In this document: in pieces, positions 8,843-18,006 of the stretch
How positions within the stretch are numbered: the first letter of the stretch is position 1
Layout: each line of letters opens with the position of its first letter
NCBI RefSeq assembly: GCF_024159265.1
Contig: NZ_JAMYWY010000001.1
Location: forward strand, 3,534,001-3,598,000
Reading direction: 5' to 3'
Origin: Paenibacillus sp. 1781tsa1
GTDB taxonomy: Bacteria; Bacillota; Bacilli; Paenibacillales; Paenibacillaceae
Length of the DNA stretch: 64,000 bases
Made by a program: the position numbers and the translations under genes
Notes under the pieces: generated by a model
What the model saw: only the letters and a program-made list of their open reading frames with translations
The model's database searches: none
Told to the model about the DNA's origin: nothing

Positions 8843-9580
8843 ATGGGCAAACTTCAAGATAAAGTTGCAGTCATCACAGGAGGAGCATCCGGGATTGGTG
8901 CAGCGACAGCTCGCTTATTCGTTTCCGAAGGTGCTAAAGTGGTCTTGGTGGATCTGAATGAAGAAAAAGGCAAGGCGTTTGAGCAGGAACTGAAAGCGCT
9001 TAAAGCAGAGGCTCTTTTTATTAAAGCAAACATAACAAGTGAAGAAGAGGTTTCTGAGGTTTTTAAACAAACCGTAGAAGCATTTGGTCAAGTGGATATC
9101 GTATTCAACAATGCGGGAATCGGACGTGTTCATCCAACGCATGAGCTTGATTATGCCGAATGGCGCAATACGGTCAATGTTGATCTGGACGGCGTATTCT
9201 TGGTCGCTCGTGAATCGATCCGCGAAATGCTGAAAATTGGCGGAGGCACAATCGTTAACACGGCGTCCATGTACGGATGGGTTGGTTCGCCTGGTTCAGC
9301 AGCTTACAATGCAGCTAAAGGTGGCGTTGTGAATCTGACTCGTTCCCTCGCGCTGGAGTATGCTGAGCAGAATATTCGGGTGAACTCCCTTTGCCCAGGT
9401 TTCATCGATACACCGATTATCCCGGAAGAGAGCAAGCAAGCACTTTCTGCGGCAACACCAATGAAACGTCTGGGTCAGGCAGAAGAGATGGCGAAAGCCG
9501 TTCTGTTCCTAGCTAGTGACGATTCTTCATATATGACAGGAAATAGCCTGATCATAGACGGAGGATACACCGCTCAATAA
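8843..9580 (+). CDS. SDR family NAD(P)-dependent oxidoreductase
   Basis: A 245-residue classical short-chain dehydrogenase/reductase. It shows the Rossmann motif TGGASGIG near residue 12, an acidic residue after strand 2 (VVLVDLNEEKG) that favours NAD, NNAG near residue 89, the catalytic Ser in NTASMYG, and Tyr/Lys in AAYNAAKGG. The C-terminal GNSLIIDGGYTAQ is typical of the FabG/glucose dehydrogenase-like group. A GGGGG-rich ribosome binding site precedes ATG. Expression is probably repressed by the divergent TetR regulator. Substrate unknown. Confidence 0.9.
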   Translation: MGKLQDKVAVITGGASGIGAATARLFVSEGAKVVLVDLNEEKGKAFEQELKALKAEALFIKANITSEEEVSEVFKQTVEAFGQVDIVFNNAGIGRVHPTHELDYAEWRNTVNVDLDGVFLVARESIREMLKIGGGTIVNTASMYGWVGSPGSAAYNAAKGGVVNLTRSLALEYAEQNIRVNSLCPGFIDTPIIPEESKQALSAATPMKRLGQAEEMAKAVLFLASDDSSYMTGNSLIIDGGYTAQ

Positions 9581-9604
9581 GCGCAGCAGTTGTCGAGGTA
9601 CATT

Positions 9605-9653
9605 AACATAGTCCCATTGAAAAGTCGCTATTATAGCGGCTTTTTTATTTTTA
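9605..9653 (+). terminator. terminator, copy A of a dispersed repeat
   Basis: The hairpin AGTCGCTATTATAGCGGCT followed by a T-run lies 40 bases after the SDR gene. The preceding ACATAGTCCCATTGAAA resembles the leader found before the same hairpin at 37683, 40852 and 46048. Confidence 0.75.
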
Positions 9654-9706
9654 GTTGGTACAAGGCAGTTTCCGAACCAAGGACAACTAACAAACAGCGA
9701 GCTTGG

Positions 9707-10579
9707 CTATTCATAGTAAATGGCCTCGTAAGGAAATTCCAACTTATTCATGCGATATTCTTTGGGTGACATGGACATATATTGCCGAAAAACTTTGCCG
9801 AAATAGCTGGGGCTCTCAAAGCCGCATTGTTGACCGATTTGAGAAATCGGAAGTTCCGTTGTGCGGAGAAGTCGAACTGCCACCTCAATGCGTCTGTCTT
9901 TGAGATAGGCTAGCGGTGATGTTTTCTCGGATCTCTGAAATAACCTGCACAAGTAGTGTTTATTGATATCGCAATGGCTGGCCAGCAAATCCAGCGTCAA
10001 TGGGGAGGCATAGTTCTCCCGGATGAACTTTTTACATTTTTCGATCGTTGTTATGGAAAGGGCACCGATATCCCTCTCTGCATCCCGACTCGTCTGCACC
10101 AAGATAAGCAACCAACGATAGATTTGCATAGACAACCGATACTTGTCGGTGACTTTCTCTTGATGAATCAAATGGATGGTTTGCCATAACTCTTGAATCA
10201 AGGGAGAATCCGCGTTTCGTCGAATGACATGTCCCTCATTATCATGAATCATATCCCAAATTCGGTTGGCTTCATCCCCGCGAATGTTAATCCATATAAA
10301 TTCCCATGGTTCGTTGTTCTCTTGTTTATAGTAATAGCAATGTTCTCCGGAGATTTTAACAAGTAGGGCATGTCCCTTGGGTAAAGGAATCGTTTGATTA
10401 TCGATATCCAGATAACCCTGACCATTAAGCGTGTATTGAAAAACAACGTGTCCCGGGTCCGGTCTATCATCACTGGGACAACGATATTCCTCGCTTGAAA
10501 CGATCTGCCATCCAATAGAGTCGAGTGTCATGATTGATGTATCGTCATTACGAAAAGCGTAAGAAACCGTATGAACCAT
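9707..10579 (-). CDS. AraC family transcriptional regulator
   Basis: A 290-residue regulator with an N-terminal cupin-like arm and sugar-binding domain (GHVVFQYTLNGQGYLDI, PLPKGHALLV) and a C-terminal double helix-turn-helix (SPLTLDLLASHCDINKHYLC and the LPISQIGQQCGFESPSYF signature). AAGGAG lies 8 bases before ATG. It is divergent from the secreted rhamnogalacturonan lyase gene, so it may sense a pectin-derived sugar and control that gene; this is inference from position. Confidence 0.9.
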   Translation of the reverse strand: MVHTVSYAFRNDDTSIMTLDSIGWQIVSSEEYRCPSDDRPDPGHVVFQYTLNGQGYLDIDNQTIPLPKGHALLVKISGEHCYYYKQENNEPWEFIWINIRGDEANRIWDMIHDNEGHVIRRNADSPLIQELWQTIHLIHQEKVTDKYRLSMQIYRWLLILVQTSRDAERDIGALSITTIEKCKKFIRENYASPLTLDLLASHCDINKHYLCRLFQRSEKTSPLAYLKDRRIEVAVRLLRTTELPISQIGQQCGFESPSYFGKVFRQYMSMSPKEYRMNKLEFPYEAIYYE

Positions 10580-10629
10580 ACGTTAATCTCCTTCCTAAAA
10601 AAGTCAATTATTTTATATAATACGTCACA

Positions 10630-10657
10630 TTTTTTAGATTGTCTGTCTTTTTTTAGA
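10630..10657. promoter_or_regulatory. direct repeat TTTTTTAGA overlapping -35
   Basis: TTTTTTAGA occurs at 10630-10638 and again at 10649-10657, spaced 19 bases, over and just behind the -35 region of the rhamnogalacturonan lyase promoter. Direct repeats near one to two helical turns at -35 are typical of AraC-family activator sites; the divergent AraC gene is a candidate binder. Confidence 0.4.
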
Positions 10658-10684
10658 CCTGTAAGATAAATGTAAGCGGTAACA
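10639..10684 (+). promoter_or_regulatory. promoter with CRE site for the pectin lyase gene
   Basis: TTGTCT (10639-10644) and TAAGAT (10662-10667) are separated by 17 bases. Immediately downstream, TGTAAGCGGTAACA (10671-10684) matches the Bacillota CRE consensus TGWAANCGNTNWCA at all fixed positions. A CRE overlapping the transcription start implies CcpA-dependent catabolite repression. The coding start is 104 bases further on, after AAGGAGG. Confidence 0.65.
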
Positions 10685-10787
10685 TAAAGAGGAGGTGGCT
10701 GTAAATTGTGTTCATATGACAACAAGCAGGGCAGGATCGAAGTGATGATTCTAAAATTGAATTTTTAGATAAGGAGGAGTTAATCGA

Positions 10788-13700
10788 ATGATCCGAAGAA
10801 CTGTTTCCATCCAGAAATCGATGTTTGTATCTTTTTTAGCACTCCTTATGGTTATTTCACTGGCTGTTCCTCCAGCACCGATGCGTGCAGAGTCATCATC
10901 AAACAGCCTGCCGGGCCGCCAAGCAGAATACCTGAACCGGGGTTTGGTTGCGGTACTTGCAGACAACGGCGTTTTTCTGAGCTGGAGGTATTTAAACAAC
11001 GATCCAGATGATATCGCTTTCAATATATATAAAAATGGAACCAAAGTGAATGCGTCGCCCATAAGCGACGTGACAAACTATGTGGACACCACTGGTTTCG
11101 ACAGTTCGCAATATCAGATTTCCACTGTTATTTCAGGCAAGGAGCAGATGCAGCCGGAGGTTGTATCGGTCTGGCATAACGATTATCTGCCTATTCCGCT
11201 GGATAAACCGGCCGACGGACGGACCAAGGACGGTGGAACCTACTCCTATTATGCAGGTGACGCTTCGGTAGCTGACTTGGACGGGGATGGCGAATATGAA
11301 ATCGTCTTCCTGTGGAGTCCGAGTAACTCCAAGGACAATTCGCAGGCCGGTTATACTGGCAATGTCTATATCGATGCCATCAAACTGGATGGCACGAAGC
11401 TGTGGAGGATTGACCTGGGCGTAAACATCCGTGCCGGAGCGCACTACACACAGTTAATGGTGTATGACCTGGATGGCAACGGAAAGGCTGAGGTTGTTGT
11501 CAAGACGGCGGACGGCACGAAGGACGGCCAAGGCACAGTTATTGGTGACGGGACGAAGGATTATCGCAATGACGGCGGATACATACTGTCAGGGCCGGAA
11601 TATCTCACGCTGTTTGACGGTGAGACTGGTGCAGCCGTATCCACAGTGAATTATGATCCGCCAAGAGGCAACGTCAGCGATTGGGGTGACGGGTATGGCA
11701 ACCGTGTAGACCGTTTTCTTGGCGCGATTGCTTATCTGGACGGTACGAAACCAAGTGTCGTGATGAGCCGGGGTTATTATACCCGCACAGTACTTGTTGC
11801 TTATGATTATGTTGGTGGGGAACTCGTCAAGCGCTGGACGTTCGACACGAACGAAGCTGGGTCACAATATCAAGCACAAGGCAATCACAATCTGAGTGTA
11901 CTGGATGCCGACCATGACGGCAAGGACGAGATTATGTTCGGTGCGCTGGCTATAGACGATGACGGCAGCTTGATGTACAGTACCGGACTCGGACACGGTG
12001 ATGCCATGCACGCTGGCCAGCTTGACCCGAATCGAGATGGCTACCAGGTCGTAAGCGTGCACGAGCATTCAGATGCGGCGTACGGACTGGAGATGCGCGA
12101 TGCGGCAACAGGTGAAATTATTTGGGGGCAGAAAACAGGATTTGATACCGGCCGCGGGATGTCAGCGGACATTGATCCGAACTATCCGGGTTACGAATCA
12201 TGGGCCACGACCGTTACCAACGGGCAAAGTGTACCTGTAACCAATACCTATTCGGCTGCCGGAGAGGCGATCTACACGGTGGACGAAGGACCCAAAACTG
12301 CCAACTTCGCCATCTGGTGGGATGGAGATCTTCAGCGGGAGCTGTTTGACCATCAGTGGGATAACAGTACCGCCAAAGGAATTCCACTCATTTACAAATG
12401 GGATTACGAAAACAAAAAGCTGGGTGAAATCTTCCGGGCAACCGGTACGTTAACGAACAATCATACCAAAGGGAATCCGGCGCTTCAGGCAGATATTCTT
12501 GGCGACTGGCGTGAGGAAATTCTGCTGCGGAGCGAAGATAGCTCGGAATATCGTCTCTACACGACAACCATTCCTTCAGATTATCGCATTCCTACGCTGA
12601 TGCAGGACCCCGTGTATCGACTTGGCGTAGCTTGGCAAAATGTAGCCTACAATCAGCCGCCTCATACCGGCTTTTATCTTGGAGCGGAAGCTACAGCATT
12701 TCCTAAAGCCGATCTGGCATTGACACGCGAAGCAGAAATGCCGGAGCCGGTTTACCGCTTTGATTTTGGTACAGAGACAGCTTCAGGAAGTACGGCTATA
12801 CAGGACACGTTATATACACAAGAGACGGGATATGGGTTTAAGGATACAAGTGGTGTTACCGTAGGCGAAAATGAGGTTTCGGTTGCGACAGGTACGACAT
12901 TTGCTGTTGACCTGCCAAATGCCAACTATAAAGTGACGCTGCGATTGGGCAATGATGCGCACAACTCGAACGTTGGGGTCAAATCCGAATTCGTTCAGAA
13001 GCTCGCCGTAACAAATGTGACAGCGGGAGCACCGCTCGAGTATTCCTATGATGTTGCATTGGTAGATGGACAGCTCGATTTCTTATTCACCGGTACAGCC
13101 ATAGACATCCAGGACATCCTCATCGAGAAATATCCAGAGAAAGTGGCCGGTGCGGCAACAACGATCTATATGGCCGGTGATTCAACCATGCAATCGTACA
13201 GTGAAATGCAGGCTCCTCAAGAAGGATGGGGTCAGCAGTTCGGACGTTATTTCTCCAACGGGGCAGTCGTCGTGAACGATGCGATCGGCGGCCGAAGCAG
13301 CAAATCCTTCATGGTAGACGGTCGTCTGGATACGATCTTGCAACGAATCAAGCCCGGGGATTTCTTCTTCATATCCTTTGGTCACAATGACGCCAGTGCA
13401 GGGATACCGGACCGGTATGCCTCACCGGAGGACTATAAGATCTACTTGGCTCGTTATGTAAACGGTGCCAAACAGCGCGGCGCTACACCGGTATTGCTCA
13501 CTCCGGTGGGACGCAGAGACTTCAATACGGTGACTCAGGAGTTCAATGTCAGCTTCCCGGCATACGTGCAGGCTGCCAAAGAAGTGGCGGAGGAGCTTGA
13601 CGTGCCGCTGATTGACCTGAGCAAGTTAAGTATTGCGTACTACGACAAAATTGGTAATACAGCTACAGAAAAAGTATTTCTATATGCTAATCCGGGTGAA

Positions 13701-16700
13701 TATCCAAAATACCCGAATGGAATTAACGATAATACCCATTTCAGCAGCTATGGTGCACAGAAAATTGCCGGACTTGTTGCAAGTGCGGTCAAAAACATGG
13801 AGCTAAGCATTTCAGCCCTGGTCATCGACCCGGATATTTCCGAGCCCGAACCAGAACCGGAAACCCAGCTCTATGAGGAGGATTTTGAAGGCGACGCTGC
13901 GGGCTACCAGTATGCGATGGTCAATGCCACGGGTATTGCAGGAACCATGGCGGGAACGGTGGTTGAACAGTCCGGAAATAAGGTACTGTCTGTCACAGGT
14001 TCCGGATCAGGCAATCGGGCCAAGGTGTTCCGTCTGTTTGATGCGGTAAACGGCGATCAGGTGAAGGTGAATTTTGACTGGCAATCCGGTAATGTGAGTG
14101 CCTATCCTTCAGAAGGTCATCTCACGGTCCAGGATTCCAACGAAAATGCCCTGTTCACGCTGTATACCAAAACCGGAAGCACCAAAATTCATTATTATGT
14201 CGGTGCATATAATCCGGACTACGGCACAGGAGATACAGCCATACCTGAAGGGGGAACGGCTACAGATATTTCCAAGAACCAGTGGATCAATGTGGATGCT
14301 ACCGTTAATTTTGCCGAGAAAACATTGGATCTGACATTAACGAACATAGCAGATCCGGCCGTCACACAGACGATCCAAGATATCCCTATGAGTTCCATTG
14401 CATATGCGGACAACGTCAGAGCGATTCGATTCCTGGGCACGAGAAAAGGTGGTGGAGGCACGTTGAACTGGACTACCCAGATCGATAACGTGCGGATTGA
14501 AGGTACGCAGCTTCCTTCGGAGGGCGGCGATCAGACGGCCTTAATCGCTCTGTACGATGAGATCAAAGCACTTGATCTGTCGAATTATACTGATTCATCC
14601 AAAGCAGTGGTGAACCGGGCTTTGGTCGCTGCGGAAGCGATATTCAATACGGAAGCCACCCAAGCTCAAGTTGACCATGCGTTTAATATGTTAACTGTTG
14701 CCAAGGATTCATTGACAAGTGAACCGAGCGAACAAATAAACGAATACAAATTTGACTTTGGTTCCGGCGGCGCTGCCGAAGGATACATCAAGGTAGATGC
14801 CAAGAGAGCGTACATCCAAGGAAACGGGTACGGCTTTGCCGATACTGCACTGACCAAAGATGAGAACCGGGAGACCGGGGATGCGCTCAAAGAGGATTTC
14901 ACAAGAGTAAATGGCACCTCATTCCTGGCTGAAATGGAGCCAGCCAATTATCGGGTAACGATGACCATCGGGGACGCGGAGGAATCAACCAGCGCAAATG
15001 TTGTTGTAGAGCAAATGACCAAGTTGCCGCTCACAACAGTTCCCAAGGGCGAATTCAAAGAAATGACGTACGACATTGCTCTGATTGATGGGGTATTTAA
15101 CTTCAACTTTACCGGAAATGCACCGAAGATCAATGCGCTGAAGCTAGAGCGTCTGCCAGATCACAGCGCAAGCGATAAACCTGTTATTTATTTGGCCAGC
15201 GATTCCACTGTGGCTAATTACGCGGAGAGCTACCGTCCGCAAGCAGGTTGGGGCGAGACGTTGGGTGGATATTTTGATGCAAATGAAGTCAGCATTGATA
15301 ACCGGGCAGTTGGAGGGCTCAGTAGCAAGACCTTCCTGGTCGGCGGGTATCTCAACGATATTCTGCTCGACATTCACAAAGGCGATTATCTGTTCATGCA
15401 GTGGTCTCATAACGATTCCACACCTTCACGTCCGGAGCGATATCTTACGCCCGAGCAGTTTAAAGTATATTTGAAAGAATACATTAACGGTGCTCTGCAA
15501 AGAGGGGCGATCCCGGTTCTGGTTACGCCAGTGAATCGTCGTGATTTTACCGGAGAACTGCTGAACAAAAGCTTCCCGGAATACGTACAGGCGATGAAAG
15601 AAACGGCGCAGGAAACGGACACCCTCATCATCGATCTGAATCAGGCTAGTTGGGAGCATTTTCAGGAACTTGGCACTGAAGGAACCAAATCGATATTCAT
15701 GTGGGTAGGTACAACCGAAGACAACACACATTTGCAGATGAACGGTGCAATCAAGGTGTCTGAACTCGTGGCACGCCTTGTCAAAGATTTAAATATCCCT
15801 TTATCTGATTTTGTTACGCTGGAAGGGGAATCACCGGAGCAGGAAGCCCCGCACACTAAGGCAACTGTGGAAGGGGAATCGCAAAACGACTGGTATACTT
15901 CTCCTGTACAAGTGACCTTTACAGCAACCGATGAAGATTCCGAAATCGAAGGGACCTATTATCAAATCAATGGTGGCGAAACGGTGAGTGGCACACAGTT
16001 GACCCTAACTGAAGAAGGTACACATACGATCACCTACTGGAGCGTCGATGTTGACGGTAACAAAGAGAGCGAACAATTGTTGTCCATATCCATTGATCTT
16101 GTACCTCCAACCATTGAAATTCATGGGCAAACCGAATACACCATTGATCAGCCCGTGGAAATTGGCTATACAGCTTCCGATACGGTATCCGGTGTGGCAG
16201 AACCGGAGGGTGTGCTTCTGGACACTCCGGCGTATACACTGGAACCCGGCCTGAATCAGGTTACGGCAACCGTCTCTGATTTGGCAGGCTGGGAACAGAC
16301 GGTAGAATATCGTTTTGCGGTTATTGCTACATTCGACAGCCTGATCAATCTGACCAACACCTTTGCTGATGAATCGATCGATCCGAATGCCGGTGTTCTT
16401 GCTGATCAGCTTGCGAACACGTTACAACAGGCCAAACAGGCAGCAAACCATCGTGAAGGAGCAAAAGCGCGTCAACTGCTTGCATCCTACGGTAATGACG
16501 TTCAAGCAGCTAGAGGAACCGTATTTACGGATGAGCAGGCAAGTGTACTAATCAAGTGGGAGGAATGGCTCCATCAGACAACGCCACTAGCAAACGGGGC
16601 CCCTGGCACTCCAGTGTTATCTGACAATAATCGTTACGACACGGGTCTCAAAGACGGGGACTATACCGTCACGATGAATCTGTGGTGGGGAAATAACGGC

Positions 16701-17174
16701 AATCAGTTCAAGCTGTATGAGAATGGTGAATTGATTAAGGAAATTTCCCTGGTGGATCAATCCCCATCTGCCCAATCTGTGCAAGTTGATATTACTGGAA
16801 AGAAAAACGGCACCTACATCTATACTGGAGAATTGATCAATGCACTGGGTACAACCATGAGTACGCCGCTGACAGTTGTTGTCACGGATGCTTCCCCGGG
16901 GCAAGCCGTTCTGGCGCATGACAACTGGGACGGTGACGGCAACTATCATGTCACCATGAATCTATGGTGGGGAACAAACGCAACCGAATACGAACTTTAC
17001 GAAAATGGTGTATGGATTGACACACAATCGCTGCAATCTCATTCACCTAGCGCACAATCTGCGGTTACCGCAATCTCTGGAAGGGCACCTGGAATCTATG
17101 AGTATGAAGCTGTACTTCGTAATCCTTCAGGGGAAACCAGATCAACCAAATTAAATGTGACGGTGCGCGAGTAG
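10788..17174 (+). CDS. secreted rhamnogalacturonan lyase (PL11) fused to two SGNH acetylesterase domains
   Basis: A 2128-residue secreted multidomain enzyme for rhamnogalacturonan I. The signal peptide covers about residues 1-32. Residues 40-640 match PL11 rhamnogalacturonan lyases, including calcium loops DLDGDGEYE, DLDGNGKAE and DADHDGKDE. Two units of a beta domain plus a rhamnogalacturonan acetylesterase (CE12-type SGNH) follow: unit 1 about 650-1010 (GDS at 796, GHND at 864, DNTH at 980) and unit 2 about 1320-1680 (SDS at 1470, SHND at 1540, DNTH at 1644). Between them lie a LamG-like domain and a FIVAR-like helical segment. The C-terminus holds Ig-like domains, a FIMAH-like helical domain (about 1848-1933) and two 95-residue repeats with the WWG motif. 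No SLH or LPXTG anchor is seen. Confidence 0.9.
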   Translation: MIRRTVSIQKSMFVSFLALLMVISLAVPPAPMRAESSSNSLPGRQAEYLNRGLVAVLADNGVFLSWRYLNNDPDDIAFNIYKNGTKVNASPISDVTNYVDTTGFDSSQYQISTVISGKEQMQPEVVSVWHNDYLPIPLDKPADGRTKDGGTYSYYAGDASVADLDGDGEYEIVFLWSPSNSKDNSQAGYTGNVYIDAIKLDGTKLWRIDLGVNIRAGAHYTQLMVYDLDGNGKAEVVVKTADGTKDGQGTVIGDGTKDYRNDGGYILSGPEYLTLFDGETGAAVSTVNYDPPRGNVSDWGDGYGNRVDRFLGAIAYLDGTKPSVVMSRGYYTRTVLVAYDYVGGELVKRWTFDTNEAGSQYQAQGNHNLSVLDADHDGKDEIMFGALAIDDDGSLMYSTGLGHGDAMHAGQLDPNRDGYQVVSVHEHSDAAYGLEMRDAATGEIIWGQKTGFDTGRGMSADIDPNYPGYESWATTVTNGQSVPVTNTYSAAGEAIYTVDEGPKTANFAIWWDGDLQRELFDHQWDNSTAKGIPLIYKWDYENKKLGEIFRATGTLTNNHTKGNPALQADILGDWREEILLRSEDSSEYRLYTTTIPSDYRIPTLMQDPVYRLGVAWQNVAYNQPPHTGFYLGAEATAFPKADLALTREAEMPEPVYRFDFGTETASGSTAIQDTLYTQETGYGFKDTSGVTVGENEVSVATGTTFAVDLPNANYKVTLRLGNDAHNSNVGVKSEFVQKLAVTNVTAGAPLEYSYDVALVDGQLDFLFTGTAIDIQDILIEKYPEKVAGAATTIYMAGDSTMQSYSEMQAPQEGWGQQFGRYFSNGAVVVNDAIGGRSSKSFMVDGRLDTILQRIKPGDFFFISFGHNDASAGIPDRYASPEDYKIYLARYVNGAKQRGATPVLLTPVGRRDFNTVTQEFNVSFPAYVQAAKEVAEELDVPLIDLSKLSIAYYDKIGNTATEKVFLYANPGEYPKYPNGINDNTHFSSYGAQKIAGLVASAVKNMELSISALVIDPDISEPEPEPETQLYEEDFEGDAAGYQYAMVNATGIAGTMAGTVVEQSGNKVLSVTGSGSGNRAKVFRLFDAVNGDQVKVNFDWQSGNVSAYPSEGHLTVQDSNENALFTLYTKTGSTKIHYYVGAYNPDYGTGDTAIPEGGTATDISKNQWINVDATVNFAEKTLDLTLTNIADPAVTQTIQDIPMSSIAYADNVRAIRFLGTRKGGGGTLNWTTQIDNVRIEGTQLPSEGGDQTALIALYDEIKALDLSNYTDSSKAVVNRALVAAEAIFNTEATQAQVDHAFNMLTVAKDSLTSEPSEQINEYKFDFGSGGAAEGYIKVDAKRAYIQGNGYGFADTALTKDENRETGDALKEDFTRVNGTSFLAEMEPANYRVTMTIGDAEESTSANVVVEQMTKLPLTTVPKGEFKEMTYDIALIDGVFNFNFTGNAPKINALKLERLPDHSASDKPVIYLASDSTVANYAESYRPQAGWGETLGGYFDANEVSIDNRAVGGLSSKTFLVGGYLNDILLDIHKGDYLFMQWSHNDSTPSRPERYLTPEQFKVYLKEYINGALQRGAIPVLVTPVNRRDFTGELLNKSFPEYVQAMKETAQETDTLIIDLNQASWEHFQELGTEGTKSIFMWVGTTEDNTHLQMNGAIKVSELVARLVKDLNIPLSDFVTLEGESPEQEAPHTKATVEGESQNDWYTSPVQVTFTATDEDSEIEGTYYQINGGETVSGTQLTLTEEGTHTITYWSVDVDGNKESEQLLSISIDLVPPTIEIHGQTEYTIDQPVEIGYTASDTVSGVAEPEGVLLDTPAYTLEPGLNQVTATVSDLAGWEQTVEYRFAVIATFDSLINLTNTFADESIDPNAGVLADQLANTLQQAKQAANHREGAKARQLLASYGNDVQAARGTVFTDEQASVLIKWEEWLHQTTPLANGAPGTPVLSDNNRYDTGLKDGDYTVTMNLWWGNNGNQFKLYENGELIKEISLVDQSPSAQSVQVDITGKKNGTYIYTGELINALGTTMSTPLTVVVTDASPGQAVLAHDNWDGDGNYHVTMNLWWGTNATEYELYENGVWIDTQSLQSHSPSAQSAVTAISGRAPGIYEYEAVLRNPSGETRSTKLNVTVRE

Positions 17175-17230
17175 CTGAGAGGTTTGAGGCATTCCATTAT
17201 CCACAATGAATTAAAGTAGGTTAGGTCTAT

Positions 17231-17277
17231 AAAAAAGTGCTATTCCTCATCCATTTGAGGAGTAGCACTTTTTACTT
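17231..17277 (+). terminator. rho-independent terminator
   Basis: AAAGTGCTATTCCTCA pairs with TGAGGAGTAGCACTTT around a 6-base loop and is followed by T-rich sequence. It ends the large lyase transcript; the stem is nearly perfect. Confidence 0.85.
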
Positions 17278-17329
17278 ATTTTGCGATAAAATTGTAAAGA
17301 GAGTCCATTTTGAGGGAAGAAGGTGCACT

Positions 17330-17827
17330 TTGAGCAGCAAAATCCATGAATTTATGATTTGGGCTGAGTCAAACGGTTGGAACATAACTCAGAAATCGAA
17401 TTGTCATTTAGATTTAGATGTTAGTTTCATAATTAGATACAAAGTTATTCCTGAAGAATATTTAGATTTTTTACGCGTTATGCAACAATGCATTACCCCT
17501 GATGAAAAGACATGGTTCCTATGCGAGAGTGAATACAAAAATAGCTCAGATGCTGATTTTCAATGGAATGAATTTGAACTGCTCAGCTTGGAAGCAGCAA
17601 ACGAAGACGATCAATGGAGATCAGAAATAACGACATGGTGGAATCATTATCTACCAATCATGATTTCCGTTAACAGTGTTTATTCCTTCTATGCTATTGA
17701 CTTATCCAATGAAATAGGAGCGATCGTATATGGAGAAGAACCTGAATTTGAAGAGATTAAAAAAGTGGCTAATCATCTGAATGAGTTTATGGAACTCATT
17801 ATGTCGAAATCGATAGCACTTTATTGA
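17330..17827 (+). CDS. SMI1/KNR4 (SUKH)-like protein
   Basis: A 165-residue soluble protein. The frame is open from 17237, but the upstream part overlaps the terminator hairpin, so I choose TTG 17330, preceded by GAAGAAGG. The sequence has the general SUKH layout: an N-terminal helix with WAESNGW, a P-x-x-Y-x-x-F segment (IPEEYLDFLRVMQ), Trp-rich strands (FQWNEFELLSLEAANED) and a C-terminal helix (FEEIKKVANHLNEFMELI). SUKH proteins often serve as immunity proteins, but no toxin gene is adjacent. It stands alone between the pectin lyase and the two-component genes. Assignment is moderate. Confidence 0.6.
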   Translation: MSSKIHEFMIWAESNGWNITQKSNCHLDLDVSFIIRYKVIPEEYLDFLRVMQQCITPDEKTWFLCESEYKNSSDADFQWNEFELLSLEAANEDDQWRSEITTWWNHYLPIMISVNSVYSFYAIDLSNEIGAIVYGEEPEFEEIKKVANHLNEFMELIMSKSIALY

Positions 17828-17897
17828 GCAAATTTCGATCCTTTTAGAGAACTTCATCTATTAATCTCTTAGATGTGACCCTCCACTATGAAAGCGT

Positions 17898-17976
17898 TTG
17901 ACTTATTTGAATATCAATCTATAATGATGAAAGGAAATTGGACTTGGAGCAAGCTTCCATACACAGGAAGCTTGCT
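17898..17976 (+). promoter_or_regulatory. promoter and leader hairpin before the YesM-like kinase
   Basis: TTGACT (17898-17903) and TATAAT (17920-17925) are 16 bases apart, a good sigma-A promoter. In the leader, AGCAAGCTTCC (17948-17958) pairs with GGAAGCTTGCT (17966-17976), followed by TGTTTCATTTTC. The hairpin sits between promoter and kinase start and could attenuate transcription. A TGAAAGCG half-CRE overlaps the -35. Confidence 0.55.
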
Positions 17977-18006
17977 GTTTCATTTTCAGAAGGAGAATAG
18001 GACCCC

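Noticed and set aside
17889-17902. CRE candidate TGAAAGCGTTTGAC at the kinase promoter
   Set aside because: Three mismatches to the consensus at one end; kept only as a half-site remark.
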